Shown in pieces: positions 1 to 8,787 of a stretch of DNA of 64,000 nt (the first letter of the stretch is position 1; every line of letters starts with the position of its first letter). A program made the translations under genes and the position numbers. The stretch is taken from the NCBI RefSeq assembly GCF_900104115.1, contig NZ_FNJM01000002.1, positions 248,001 to 312,000 of the forward strand, read 5' to 3'. The notes beneath the pieces are model-generated. The model did no database searches. It was not told the origin of the DNA and saw nothing but the letters and a program-made list of their open reading frames with translations. The stretch is from Clostridium gasigenes. Its GTDB lineage: Bacteria > Bacillota > Clostridia > Clostridiales > Clostridiaceae.

Positions 1-731
1 ACAATATAACTTGATTGATTTTTTTTATAAGTATTCTTAATTGAATTTATCTCATATTCTTTAATAAATCTAGGTACATTTTTATAATTTTGTTTAAGTT
101 CTTGTTCTAATGTATTTAAAAATTCACCTAATATATAAAGTCTTTGACTTAAATCAAATTTTCTATTTTTTATTATTTTAATACTTAAATCTCTAATTTC
201 TTTAAAATATTTTACAGGTGAATTATTAAACTTTTTAGATTTAGTATCAATATCACTAGATACTATATGTTTATCTAATGTTTCTTCACTTTCTTGAAAT
301 TCAATTCCTTCTTCTTTCAATAAAAGAATTCTTGCAGCTTCAGGACAAGATACATCAAGAGACATTTCATAATATCCATCTACCTTATTAACTATTCTAG
401 GGAAAGATGTACAAACATTTGAAAGATACTCTTCCCCAAGCTTAGAATAAATAACGCAATAATTTTCTTCATCTAAAAAAGGACACCTTTTTCCACTTTT
501 TAATTTTACTTTTCCATAATCTACATCAACATTTGAATAATTTTCATTATTGTGAACATTTTTTTGAAACATTCTTTTCATTTCTTTATCTTCAACTTTA
601 TAATATTTTTTAAATGTTGTCTTATCAATATCTATATCCCATCCAACACAACAGCTATCTTCGCACTTTCCACCTATACACTCAAATTCTTTAAGATATT
701 TCGGATATCTTTTTTTTATATTTTTTCCCAT
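1..731 (-). CDS. fliB: FliB-like flagellin lysine-N-methylase, 3' end outside window
   Basis: The frame is open from an ATG at 731 to the window edge (243 codons seen), so the C-terminus is missing. An AAGGAAG ribosome site lies just upstream. The N-terminus carries the Cys-rich pattern ECIGGKCEDSCCVGWDIDID followed by CPFLDEENYCVIY and a later VCTSFPR, as in the FliB/YkgJ family of putative Fe-S or zinc proteins. FliB methylates lysines on flagellin in enterobacteria, and clostridial homologues are annotated the same way. Whether this copy acts on flagellin cannot be told, because no flagellar gene is in the window. Confidence 0.75.
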   Translation of the reverse strand, partial: MGKNIKKRYPKYLKEFECIGGKCEDSCCVGWDIDIDKTTFKKYYKVEDKEMKRMFQKNVHNNENYSNVDVDYGKVKLKSGKRCPFLDEENYCVIYSKLGEEYLSNVCTSFPRIVNKVDGYYEMSLDVSCPEAARILLLKEEGIEFQESEETLDKHIVSSDIDTKSKKFNNSPVKYFKEIRDLSIKIIKNRKFDLSQRLYILGEFLNTLEQELKQNYKNVPRFIKEYEINSIKNTYKKNQSSYI

Positions 732-913
732 TGTATACTTCCTTTGCAAATAGATTACTTCCAATTTTCTGTTTTACATTTATTTTACTATATTCTTTAA
801 AATTTGTCAGATGTATATGAATATCAATTACATTATATTTCTATTAACATAATTTTTTTGGATATGCATAAGTTCTTTCTTCACTTAACTTCCATCCAAT
901 ATCCTAAGATAAA

Positions 914-1684
914 TTATTCCTTTATCCAATAACTACTACAATCATTAGTGCGTTCAATAAATCCATACTCTATTAGAGCTCTTCTAATAATAGCGTAGTC
1001 TTCATATATTCTTTTTAACATGCTATTTATTTCTTTTTCTGAGTATTTCCTTCCCTTTGAGAAATTCTTAACTATTTCAGCTAACACTATTATCTTCTTT
1101 TTCTCCTTAGCTGGATATGTCTTCACTGCCCCACTTTCATCCATATAATTTTTAATGATACTTTCTTTTTCCTTATCAGTAATATTATATCTATCATCTA
1201 GTATAGTTGCGGTTTTATGCGCATCACATAAAGCATCCTTTTCTAATATCTTTATCTTTTTCTTTGTTCCGCTAGATATAATCTCCATCATCGCTAAGAA
1301 CAATCTTGCTTGTTTCTCTTTTTCTCTTAATTTAAAACGATGATTTCTTATTGTTGAATGTGCAACGCCTATTTTCAAGGCAATTTCTTTATCAGTTAAC
1401 CCCGATGCTATCAGTACTAGTAGCTCCCTTTGCACCTCAGATATTCCAGTAAAAGTACTATTCATACCTAGTAAATACTCTAATGATGAACCATGACTTT
1501 TCTCTATATGCAATTCTGTTGCCTTTTTTGCATCATAAAGCATAGAATCTATTTCATATATTCTTCCCTTTGTAAATTCCTCCTCACAAATAATACATTT
1601 ATAACTTTCCCCCTCTTCAATAAATCCTCGCTTTACCTCTTCAATTGTTGCATCCCAAAATAGTTCTTTATTATTTTCATTCAT
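914..1684 (-). CDS. DUF2087-type transcriptional regulator with LuxR-like HTH
   Basis: About 256 residues. The N-terminal part has a zinc-finger-like pair (CIICEEEF ... HIEKSH). The middle holds a LuxR/GerE-like helix-turn-helix (SGLTDKEIALKIGVAHSTIR). The C-terminal part (KGRKYSEKEINSMLKRIYED ... LIEYGFIER) matches the DUF2087 fold seen in clostridial regulators. I chose the ATG at 1684, because AGAGGTG ends 9 nt upstream of it; an in-frame GTG at 1696 is the alternative. The gene stands alone, and its targets are unknown. Confidence 0.75.
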   Translation of the reverse strand: MNENNKELFWDATIEEVKRGFIEEGESYKCIICEEEFTKGRIYEIDSMLYDAKKATELHIEKSHGSSLEYLLGMNSTFTGISEVQRELLVLIASGLTDKEIALKIGVAHSTIRNHRFKLREKEKQARLFLAMMEIISSGTKKKIKILEKDALCDAHKTATILDDRYNITDKEKESIIKNYMDESGAVKTYPAKEKKKIIVLAEIVKNFSKGRKYSEKEINSMLKRIYEDYAIIRRALIEYGFIERTNDCSSYWIKE

Positions 1685-1805
1685 ATTACTCAACACCTCT
1701 TTTATATTTATCTCTATATTTATTTTATGCCCATTTTACTATTCTATCTACATATAAACAAACTTTTTAATATTAAGTTTACTAATTATTAATTTTATTG
1801 CTAAC

Positions 1806-1840
1806 AAAAATAGTAGCCATATATAACAGCTACTATTTTA
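1806..1840 (-). terminator. Hairpin terminator after the VanY/R/S-like operon
   Basis: AAAATAGTAGC and GCTACTATTTT form a stem around an 11-nt loop, and the minus-strand side ends in a T run. It sits about 130 nt beyond the sensor kinase stop codon. Confidence 0.6.
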
Positions 1841-1908
1841 TCTAATTGTTTATATTCAAATTTATTGACCACTTATAAAACTACCAATCTTTATTTCTAA
1901 TTATTTCT

Positions 1909-1954
1909 TTACTTATGGTACGGTTCACCGTAACTATTATAAGTGAGGTTTTTA
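1909..1954. repeat. Dispersed palindromic intergenic repeat, copy A
   Basis: Contains the core ATGGTACGGTTCACCGTAAC, in which TACGGT and ACCGTA are self-complementary, and the right arm ATAAGTGAGGTTTTTAC. The same core or arms recur near 4630, 7903, 31375, 33126, 34491, 42629, 48148, 50920 and 58866. Confidence 0.7.
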
Positions 1955-1972
1955 CATTTAATATCTCTATAT

Positions 1973-3088
1973 TTATTTAACTGGTAATCTTACTTCAAAG
2001 ATAGTTCTCTTCTCATCACTATAGACCGCTATCGTTCCTTGATGTAATTCTATAATGTTTTTTGTTATAGCTAGCCCCAATCCAGATCCACCTATATTAC
2101 TGTTTCTTGATTTTTCCACTCTATATAATCTGTCAAATATATATGGTAAGTCTATTATTGATATTGATTGACCATAATTTATAACTTGAACTACTGCCAT
2201 ATTTTCTTCAATTTTTGTTGTTACATCAACATAATAGCCATCTTTTCCATATTTAATTGCATTAGATATTAAATTTTCAAATGCTCTAACTAATTTTCCT
2301 GCATCTGCATTTACTATTAGCTTATCTTTTGAAAACCTAATTCTCGATTGCATATTTGCACTCTTAAATTGATATTCAAAACAAACAACTACTTGTCCTA
2401 ATAATTCCACTAAATTAATATCAGTTTTATCTAGATTAATAGTGCTATTTTGCATTTTAGTCACTTCAAACAAATCATTTATAAGCAAGTTTAATCCCTT
2501 AGATTTTTCATAGGCTATATTAACATAATATCTAAGTGCTACCTCGTCTTTATATTGATCCTTATCAATAAGTTCTAAATAACCTATTATTGAAGTTAAT
2601 GGAGTTCTCAAATCATGAGAAACATTAGTTATCAAATCATTTTTAGTTTTCTGTGCATTTATTTCCGCTATTGTTATTTCTTTAAGTTGTTTTGATATAT
2701 TATTTATATTTTCTGCTAAATTTTTAATATCACCTTTTGCTTTAACATGTATCACTCTATCTAAGTCACTATTAGTCATTATTTCAGTTTCATCTATAAT
2801 AGACACTAAGCTCTTGTTTTTTCTATATGTTATAATCAAATAAAATATCAAAAATAATACTACCCCAATGATTATATTTATAGGTTCCCCAAATATTCCG
2901 TACTTAATTTCTCTCCAAACTTCCCACAGATAATAAACAAATTCATTTTTAGTGTGAATATATAAATAGTTCAATATTTTTTTACTTATAACTAATGTTA
3001 TATACGTTAATACTATAGCAATTAATATATCAATTAATGATACTAAGCAATGTTTATATAATCTTTTATTTTTCAATTTTGTAACCAA
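1973..3088 (-). CDS. VanS-like sensor histidine kinase
   Basis: 371 residues. Two membrane segments (about 15-36 and 70-88) flank a short extracytoplasmic loop. A HisKA box (NVSHDLRTPLTSIIGYLELI, phospho-acceptor His158) and the ATPase N box (NLISNAIKYG) and G box (GGSGLGLAI) follow, all intact. The start is a TTG overlapping the end of the preceding response-regulator frame by 23 nt, which implies translational coupling. It lies in a vanY-vanR-vanS order. That points to sensing of cell-wall stress or glycopeptides, but no vanH/A/X ligase genes are present, so resistance is not implied. Confidence 0.8.
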   Translation of the reverse strand: MVTKLKNKRLYKHCLVSLIDILIAIVLTYITLVISKKILNYLYIHTKNEFVYYLWEVWREIKYGIFGEPINIIIGVVLFLIFYLIITYRKNKSLVSIIDETEIMTNSDLDRVIHVKAKGDIKNLAENINNISKQLKEITIAEINAQKTKNDLITNVSHDLRTPLTSIIGYLELIDKDQYKDEVALRYYVNIAYEKSKGLNLLINDLFEVTKMQNSTINLDKTDINLVELLGQVVVCFEYQFKSANMQSRIRFSKDKLIVNADAGKLVRAFENLISNAIKYGKDGYYVDVTTKIEENMAVVQVINYGQSISIIDLPYIFDRLYRVEKSRNSNIGGSGLGLAITKNIIELHQGTIAVYSDEKRTIFEVRLPVK

Positions 3089-3757
3089 CTCCCCACACAG
3101 TATGAATTACCTTACTACCTTCCATATATTGTTGTATTTTATCTCTAAGTCTACTCATATGCACCATAACCGTGTTATTGGATTGATAATATCTTTCTTT
3201 CCACACCTTTTCAAAAATTTCTTCTGCACTAAAAACCCGTCCCCTATTGTTAGCTAATAAATATAAAATTTCAAACTCTCTTGCTGTTAAATCTATTTCA
3301 TTATCATCTATTATTACCTTGTGTTGCTTCTTATCTATAACCATTGACTCAATTCTTATTATATTATCTGAAATTTGCATTTTACTATTAAAAAATATGA
3401 TCTTCTAAGTAATGCTCTTACCCTAACTGTAAGTTCTAAATGATTAAACGGCTTACATACATAATCATCTGCACCAGTCATAATACCTTTTATCCTATCC
3501 ATATCCTCTACTTTTGCACTTAACATAAGAATTGGTATGCTATATTTTTCTCTTGCTCTTTTACAAACTTCTAAGCCATCCATATCTGGCATCATTATAT
3601 CTAAAACCATTAAATTAACTTCTTCTCTTGCTAATATTTCTAAAGCTTCTTCTCCACAACTTGCCTTAAATACGTTATATCCTTCATTTGCAAGATTTAT
3701 TTCCAATAAATCTCTTATTTCTTTTTCATCATCTACTACAAGAATATTATTGTTCAT
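3066..3757 (-). pseudogene. VanR-like response regulator split by a frameshift
   Basis: An OmpR-family regulator in two frames. The receiver domain (NILVVDDEKEIRDLL, phospho-acceptor in VLDIMMPDMDG, ending ALLRRSYF) starts at an ATG at 3757 behind GGAGGAAGAA. The winged-helix domain (DLTAREFEILYLLANNRGRV ... VWGVGYKIEK) is read in another frame from about 3390. The switch falls in an A6 tract at 3390-3395. One more base there would give an uninterrupted protein of about 230 residues. This could be true inactivation, phase variation or a sequencing error. The flanking vanY and vanS genes are intact. Confidence 0.85.
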
Positions 3758-3777
3758 TTCTTCCTCCAATTATATAA

Positions 3778-4491
3778 TTATTTACCTAAGTATTCCTCTA
3801 AGGTGATTCCATTATCATAAATATACTTAGCAGCGTCTTCCCCAACATATCTAATATGCCAAGGTTCATATTCTATACTTGTTATACTTTTCTTTTCCTT
3901 TGGATATCTTATAATAAAACCAAATCTATAACAATTTTTTGCAAGCCAATCTGCTTCTTTTGTTCCTTCTGCAAAATATCCCTCTTTATTAGTGATATCA
4001 ATACATAGTCCTGTTTGATGTTCACTAAATCCTGATTTGGCTACATATACATCTGCAAGCTTTTTTCCTTGAGATTTCACTCGATTCTTATAAATATTTT
4101 TTTGTGACTTATAAGATCTATAGCCAGAGTTACCAAGTAATATTATCCCGTCTTCTTTAGCTGCACTTACCAATTCTTCTATTGATTCTACAATAATTCC
4201 TGCTACATGTTTTTCTTCATCCTCTGCTATATCTGAAAACGATATATTTGGTATACTTAAACCTTCTGGTATATAATTTTTATCTAAACCATACTTTCTA
4301 TTTACTAACATTAGTTCTTCTCTTCCATTAACACCAGTTGCTTGTACTAACTTATCTTTATCATTTAAACTAATATTAATTCCTTTAATTCTTGTATCCC
4401 CTAATTCTAGGACTGTATTCCCTAGCATATACCAAAACCCGCAAATTATTATTACACTAAATACTAAAATTTTTTTAAATCCTTTTTTCAT
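3778..4491 (-). CDS. VanY-like D,D-carboxypeptidase, peptidase M15B
   Basis: 237 residues from the ATG at 4491, behind GGGGAG with an 8-nt gap. One N-terminal membrane anchor (ILVFSVIIICGFWYML) puts the enzyme on the outer face. The zinc-peptidase motifs of the M15B family are present: GYRSYKSQ, SGFSEHQTGLCIDITN (SxHxxGxxxD) and YEPWHIRYVG. The family trims the terminal D-Ala from peptidoglycan precursors. It is the first gene of the operon with the VanR/VanS-like pair and lies 20 nt before the regulator. A promoter with CTTAAG-type repeats precedes it. Clostridial VanY homologues often exist without vancomycin resistance. Confidence 0.85.
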   Translation of the reverse strand: MKKGFKKILVFSVIIICGFWYMLGNTVLELGDTRIKGINISLNDKDKLVQATGVNGREELMLVNRKYGLDKNYIPEGLSIPNISFSDIAEDEEKHVAGIIVESIEELVSAAKEDGIILLGNSGYRSYKSQKNIYKNRVKSQGKKLADVYVAKSGFSEHQTGLCIDITNKEGYFAEGTKEADWLAKNCYRFGFIIRYPKEKKSITSIEYEPWHIRYVGEDAAKYIYDNGITLEEYLGK

Positions 4492-4548
4492 ATCCTCTAC
4501 TCCCCTCATAATATCATAACTTCATTGTAGGAGGTAAAGTTTACAAGA

Positions 4549-4577
4549 ATTATAAAAAAACCTTACGAAATCTTAAG
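4549..4577 (-). promoter_or_regulatory. Promoter and response-regulator box upstream of vanY-like gene
   Basis: Read on the minus strand: CTTAAGATTTCGTAAGG, a T6 run, then TATAAT. The two TAAG half-sites are about 10 nt apart, the spacing expected for an OmpR-family dimer just upstream of the -10. The same layout precedes the TlpA-like operon at 7120-7150. Confidence 0.5.
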
Positions 4578-4620
4578 TTTATAAAAAACTAAAAAAAACC
4601 TTACAGCTTTAATTGAGCTT

Positions 4621-4715
4621 CCTATCACTTACAAATGAGGTTTTTACATTAGCAGCAGCTTCGTGTATTATTGTATCTTTATCAGCTAAATTAATATTAA
4701 TTCCTTAGAGATTTA
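4621..4715 (-). pseudogene. Relic of a second vanY-like 5' region plus repeat arm
   Basis: The stretch after 4650 resembles bases 4335-4395 of the intact vanY-like gene (shared run CTAAATTAATATTAATTCC, with one difference) but has stops and drifts away. Just before it, ACTTACAAATGAGGTTTTTAC matches an arm of the dispersed palindromic repeat. Nothing else recognisable is present between 4716 and 4887. Confidence 0.4.
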
Positions 4716-4887
4716 GAATGTTAGTTTTTCATCTAGATATATACTACACTTATCGAATGGTATTACCTTAAACTCATCATTTCTTTAATGTTAATTCCTT
4801 CAATAAAATAAGTATATTCCTCTAGTTGGAGGTTAGAAAGTTCTTTTGTTGTTATTACTACAATTGAAAAGTTATCCTAAAGTAAAA

Positions 4888-4916
4888 AAGGAAGAAGTGT
4901 AATTTACTTCTTCCTT
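4888..4916 (-). terminator. Terminator of the TlpA/CXXC/Fe-S operon
   Basis: AAGGAAGAAGT pairs perfectly with ACTTCTTCCTT, with a 7-nt loop. The minus strand continues into TTTTTT. It sits 40 nt after the Fe-S membrane protein stop. Confidence 0.8.
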
Positions 4917-4955
4917 GAATTCTATTAAAGAGGTTGCTAATTAGCAGTTAAGATT

Positions 4956-5786
4956 TTAAAATTTAATTCCTTTTTTTATAGCTTTCGCAGGACATGCTTT
5001 TATACATTCACCACATCTTATGCATTCAGGGCTATTAGAATTCTTATAAACTTCTATATTCATTTTACATTTTCTTGTGCAGGCACTACAGTTTGTACAC
5101 TTATTTTTATCTACTTCATATTTATAAAAGCTAATTTTATTAAATAATGAATAGAAGGCTCCTAATGGACAGATATATCTACAAAATGGTCTGTATATAA
5201 ATATTGATGCTATAATAATGGTAATTAGTAAAAATGTCTTCCAGGCAAATAAATATCCTATAGTTCCCCTTAAAGATTTGTTCAGTAAAACTAATGGTAT
5301 TCCACCCTCTAGTGTTCCTGCTGGACATATATATTCACAAAAATATGGCGGACTTGTGCCAAATTCATTTACTAAAAACATAGGTAATATTATAACAAAT
5401 AATGCTAATATAATATATTTTAAATATTTAAGTGAATTATTAATCTTTTTACTTACATTTATCTTTTTACAAGGTATTTTATGCAATAGCTCCTCAATAA
5501 GACCAAAAGGACATAACCACCCACATATAAATCTACCAAATACAACACCAAACAAAGACATAAGTCCAACTACATATAATGAAAAATTATATCTTACGGT
5601 TCCTATAACAGACTGTAAAGAACCTATAGGGCAAGAACCCATAGCTCCTGGACAAGAATAACAATTTAGTCCTGGAACACAGATTTTTTTTGTATTTCCT
5701 TTATATATATTACCTTTTAAAAATCCATTTATATTTGCATTTGTGATTATAGCTACAACAATTTGAGTTATTCTCCTTTTATCCAA
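4956..5786 (-). CDS. Polytopic membrane 4Fe-4S protein, NapH/CcoG-like
   Basis: 276 residues with about five membrane segments. Cys motifs lie at membrane edges: CVPGLNCYSCPG, GWLCPFG, CEYICPAG and CRYICPLGAFY. Two ferredoxin clusters are at the C-terminus (CTNCSACTRKC and CIRCGECIKACP). Such proteins pass electrons across or along the membrane. It starts with TTG, overlapping the end of the CXXC peptide gene, and shares an operon with a TlpA-like thioredoxin lipoprotein. I infer an extracytoplasmic thiol-redox relay in which the Fe-S protein feeds electrons outward. The electron donor is not visible. Confidence 0.75.
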   Translation of the reverse strand: MDKRRITQIVVAIITNANINGFLKGNIYKGNTKKICVPGLNCYSCPGAMGSCPIGSLQSVIGTVRYNFSLYVVGLMSLFGVVFGRFICGWLCPFGLIEELLHKIPCKKINVSKKINNSLKYLKYIILALFVIILPMFLVNEFGTSPPYFCEYICPAGTLEGGIPLVLLNKSLRGTIGYLFAWKTFLLITIIIASIFIYRPFCRYICPLGAFYSLFNKISFYKYEVDKNKCTNCSACTRKCKMNIEVYKNSNSPECIRCGECIKACPAKAIKKGIKF

Positions 5787-5937
5787 TTCCTATACACTCC
5801 AGACATACGTTTATTGCTTTTCTAAATACAATTCCTACCTCCTCTCTATATATACCAGTAGAAATAAATAAAACACTCACAATTAAGATAGTGTATTTTA
5901 CTAATACTTCGCTTTTGATAAATTTATTTACATTCAT
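5779..5937 (-). CDS. CD1871A-type small membrane protein with CXXC-like motif
   Basis: 52 residues from the ATG at 5937 (AAGGA 10 nt upstream). One membrane segment (LVKYTILIVSVLFISTGIY) is followed by a tail with NVCLECIGIG near the C-terminus, giving a CLEC pair probably outside the membrane. The size, position and motif match the clostridial CD1871A-type peptides that occur between a TlpA-like redoxin and a 4Fe-4S membrane protein, exactly as here. A role as thiol carrier in that relay is an inference. It overlaps the next gene by 8 nt. Confidence 0.65.
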   Translation of the reverse strand: MNVNKFIKSEVLVKYTILIVSVLFISTGIYREEVGIVFRKAINVCLECIGIG

Positions 5938-6002
5938 AAATTCCACATCCTTAATAGTTGTAATACATGCCACACCTGTTATAAGATTGAGTATATAGGT
6001 TA

Positions 6003-7040
6003 CTATTCTATATTTTTTAATCTATCCTGAATTTCCTTCTTATACTCTTCTTTATCTCTTGTACCTTGTATAAAATCTCCAATAATATTTCCTTGACTAT
6101 CAACAAAAAATGTCATAGGAACTGCTGAAACATCTTTTAATACAGTGTTTTTAAGACCTTCATTTGGAATAATGTTAGTAAACTCTACACCTTGTTTTGA
6201 TAAAATCTTCTTAGCTAGCTCTTCATTTTCTTTGTCTGGTGTATCTATAACAATACCTATAACATCAACTTTTTCTCCCTTAAATTCCTCATAAAGATTT
6301 TGAATGTCTGGCATTTCTCCTATACACGGTGAACAATATGTGCCCCATATATTTACCATTGTAAGCTTATTATCTTTAAGAATACTACTATCTATTTCTT
6401 CACCTTCTAGGGTTTTAGTCTTAAATTCAAGCTTCTTAATTTTTTCAAATTTTTCTTTATCTGATATTGGTTTAAATGTCTTAATTGTGCTTTTAAATTT
6501 TGCAATTTCTCCAAAACACTCTTCATAGTCTTTTTTAGATTTTTCTGATAAACCATTAGTATCAGGCTTATCATTATACAATAAGTACCATTCTAAATTT
6601 TCCTCTTTACCTAGTAAATCCTTATTTTCAAATTTTGAGAATAAGGATTTTTGGATTTCACCTTCTGATTTACTCTTATCTATAAGTACTATATTGCATA
6701 TTTCTTTAAATTCCTTAGTTAAATCCATAATTTCCTTTGAAGCTTCTTCAAGTTTTGCTTTGTCTGTTTCTGGAATCTTGTCTGCTTCCTTATCTAATTG
6801 TTTTGCCTTATCCATAGTCTCATAAGGTATGAAACTAATGACCATATTTGATGTTATATTTTCTTTTGGTACTTCTATATATCCGTCTAAATTCTTTTGT
6901 TTACTTTTCCATTTATCAGGATGCTTAAATTCAACTCCTACCTCGTCATTTTTTTTAGTTTGGTTTGAGGATTTAGTACATGCTACCATTGATATACAAA
7001 GTACACCCGACATTAAGATTGTCAATATTCTCCCTCTCAT
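6003..7040 (-). CDS. TlpA-family thioredoxin-like lipoprotein
   Basis: 345 residues from the ATG at 7040, behind AAAGGAG. A lipoprotein signal (ILTILMSGVLCISMVAC) gives a lipidated Cys21. About 200 residues of mostly helical, lysine-rich sequence follow; it looks like a separate domain not usual in short TlpA proteins. The thioredoxin fold has the active site WGTYCSPCIGEMP and a cis-proline segment (VSAVPMTFFVD). It should reduce or exchange thiols outside the cell membrane. It is first in the operon with the CXXC peptide and the Fe-S membrane protein, about 65 nt apart. Confidence 0.85.
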   Translation of the reverse strand: MRGRILTILMSGVLCISMVACTKSSNQTKKNDEVGVEFKHPDKWKSKQKNLDGYIEVPKENITSNMVISFIPYETMDKAKQLDKEADKIPETDKAKLEEASKEIMDLTKEFKEICNIVLIDKSKSEGEIQKSLFSKFENKDLLGKEENLEWYLLYNDKPDTNGLSEKSKKDYEECFGEIAKFKSTIKTFKPISDKEKFEKIKKLEFKTKTLEGEEIDSSILKDNKLTMVNIWGTYCSPCIGEMPDIQNLYEEFKGEKVDVIGIVIDTPDKENEELAKKILSKQGVEFTNIIPNEGLKNTVLKDVSAVPMTFFVDSQGNIIGDFIQGTRDKEEYKKEIQDRLKNIE

Positions 7041-7119
7041 AATTGATTCTCCTTTTATTTTTATTAATTTTATTTTAAAATTTTTAACCAAGTAATATGC
7101 ATATTCCTTACCCTTTTAT

Positions 7120-7150
7120 ATTATAAAAAAGAATTTAAGAAAACCTTAAT
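7120..7150 (-). promoter_or_regulatory. Promoter with CTTAAG-type repeats upstream of TlpA-like operon
   Basis: On the minus strand, ATTAAGGTTTTCTTAAATTC precedes a T5 run and TATAAT. A further CTTAAGGAAT lies upstream at about 7160-7171. The arrangement is nearly the same as before the vanY-like gene (4549-4577), which suggests a common response regulator. Confidence 0.45.
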
Positions 7151-7389
7151 TAAATATTACAATTCCTTAAGTTTATAATTTTACCAATAATATTCTCACA
7201 AACCATATATATCAATAGAACTATTTATAACTAATAGGCATCAAAGTCTTCTTAACGTAAGAGCTTTTTTCATTATTTAACTTTATAAATTTGAAAACAA
7301 AAATAGTGAAGAAATAAAATTAACTCCTTCACTACATTTAATAATAATTGTATATTAAATTGTATTCTTTAGTGTATAATATGAACCAT

Positions 7390-7755
7390 TTACTTAACTG
7401 GCAATCCCACTTCAAATATAGTCTTTTCGTTATTACTATAATCTAATATGTTTCCCTGATGTAGTTCTATAATATTTTTGATTATAGCTAGACCTAATCC
7501 AGATGCACCTTAACAGTATTATTGGAATAACATTTTTTTCCACACCTTCCAAAAAAATTCTTCTGTCCTAAAAACTATTCCTCTATTTTTGTACTTAGCA
7601 TAAGAATCGGTATGTTATACTTTTTCTTACTTTACTACAAACTTCTAAACCACCCATATGTGGCAATATTTATCTAAAACTATTAAATCAATTTCTTCTT
7701 TATCTAATACTTCTTTTTCATTATCTACTACAAGAATATTACTGCTCATTAAATC
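7390..7755 (-). pseudogene. Decayed second VanR/VanS-like pair
   Basis: Bases 7390-7510 resemble the 3' end of the intact VanS-like gene (the LPV/FEV end and the GSGLGLAI region). Bases 7511-7595 resemble the winged-helix part of VanR, and 7596-7755 its receiver start (minus strand from ATGAGCAGTAATATTCTTGT). All are joined by deletions and full of frameshifts. It is a shrunken copy of the module at 1.97-3.76 kb, transcribed in the same direction. The rest of 7150-7989 holds no gene beyond a dispersed repeat. Confidence 0.75.
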
Positions 7756-7901
7756 TGATAATAACTTTTGATACATATATCTAAGTAATAAGAATAGATT
7801 ATATAAACACTTAATTTTTCATAAATTATGAACCTTTAGATTCGCTTTCTGGTAATATTTAGTACTTGTATTAAATGTTACTTCCTCCCAAATACACTTT
7901 T

Positions 7902-7974
7902 AGAAAAACCTCATTTATTTATGGTACGGTTCACCCCCCTCTAATTCTAAATCTCTTCACCAAGTTTTTTAATA
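7902..7974. repeat. Dispersed palindromic repeat, copy B
   Basis: AAAAACCTCATTTATTTATGGTACGGTTCACC is present here, split as left arm and core. Its right side (TCTAATTCTAAATCTCTTCACCAAG) is almost identical to copy E near 34520, so B and E share a longer block than the others. It lies 15 nt beyond the 3' end of the TrmB-like gene. Confidence 0.65.
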
Positions 7975-7988
7975 TTCCCAATCTCTTT

Positions 7989-8768
7989 CTACCTATTTTC
8001 CAACATAGTATTTAACTTAATATCATCATTAATTAAATTCTCTTCATATTTGTTTCGTAATTTTAAAAGATATATATCATTATGAATATGTTCAGAAACA
8101 ACTGAAGCTAAAAGGATATTATCTGTAAAAGCGCCTAAAAATTCTTCTCTATTCGGTCCTTTATCTGCAACTAATGTTTTTTTACAATCTATAACTAACA
8201 TTATTCTTGTTTGTTTTCCAAAACAACTTGCATCACCATGGGTATATATTTCTACTGGTAGGTTCTCACTATTAACTTTTGAAAATGAAAATATAATTAT
8301 TCTAACTTCTCTTTTTTTAAGTTCATTAAATTCTCTTGAAAATATTTGCAAATCAAAATCAGTATTTATATACACTTCTTTTTCTGCTGTTAATAGCAAT
8401 TCCTTTGCTTTTGAAATAACATTATTATACCCTGCTATATTTAAATACCTTTCCTCTGAATCAGAATTTTTTAATTCTTTTAGCTTTATTTCCAATAAAT
8501 CTGCGGTTTCAACAAATTCATTTTTCATTTTATTTGTTAGTGTCGAAGGGTCTTCTGCCTTATATATTTGAGAATTTCCTGGTAGTGAAAACACAATTCC
8601 TTTTTTATATAAATTATCTAAAGCTGAATAAACCGAAGAACGAGACATATTTAGATTTTTAGCAATTTGATATCCATTTGAACTTGAATTTTTCAATAAA
8701 TTAATATAAACTGCTGCCTCTGTTTTTGAGAAATTCAGCTTTTCTAGTAAACTTACTATTTCATCCAT
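7989..8768 (-). CDS. TrmB-family transcriptional regulator
   Basis: 259 residues. The N-terminal winged helix (LNFSKTEAAVYINLLKNSSS, YQIAKNLNMSRSSVYSALDN, LYKKGIVFSLPG) is the TrmB pattern. It is followed by a coiled segment and an alpha/beta sensor domain (YINTDFDLQIF, ILASVVSEHIHNDIYLLKLR) that in the family binds a ligand, often a sugar. It is last in an operon with a MATE exporter and a nucleotidyltransferase-like gene. The perfect inverted repeat at 11157-11187 is the obvious candidate operator for it. The start is supported by AGAGGAG. Confidence 0.8.
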   Translation of the reverse strand: MDEIVSLLEKLNFSKTEAAVYINLLKNSSSNGYQIAKNLNMSRSSVYSALDNLYKKGIVFSLPGNSQIYKAEDPSTLTNKMKNEFVETADLLEIKLKELKNSDSEERYLNIAGYNNVISKAKELLLTAEKEVYINTDFDLQIFSREFNELKKREVRIIIFSFSKVNSENLPVEIYTHGDASCFGKQTRIMLVIDCKKTLVADKGPNREEFLGAFTDNILLASVVSEHIHNDIYLLKLRNKYEENLINDDIKLNTMLENR

Positions 8769-8787
8769 ACTTGTATCTCCTCTGTAT

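Noticed and set aside
552..800. Plus-strand 82-codon frame at the window start
   Set aside because: Antisense to the FliB-like gene, which has a ribosome site and Cys motifs; the frame encodes Phe/Ile-rich nonsense.
1973..4509. Vancomycin resistance operon
   Set aside because: Only VanR/S/Y-like genes exist; no vanH, ligase or vanX, and the regulator is frameshifted. A resistance claim is not supported.
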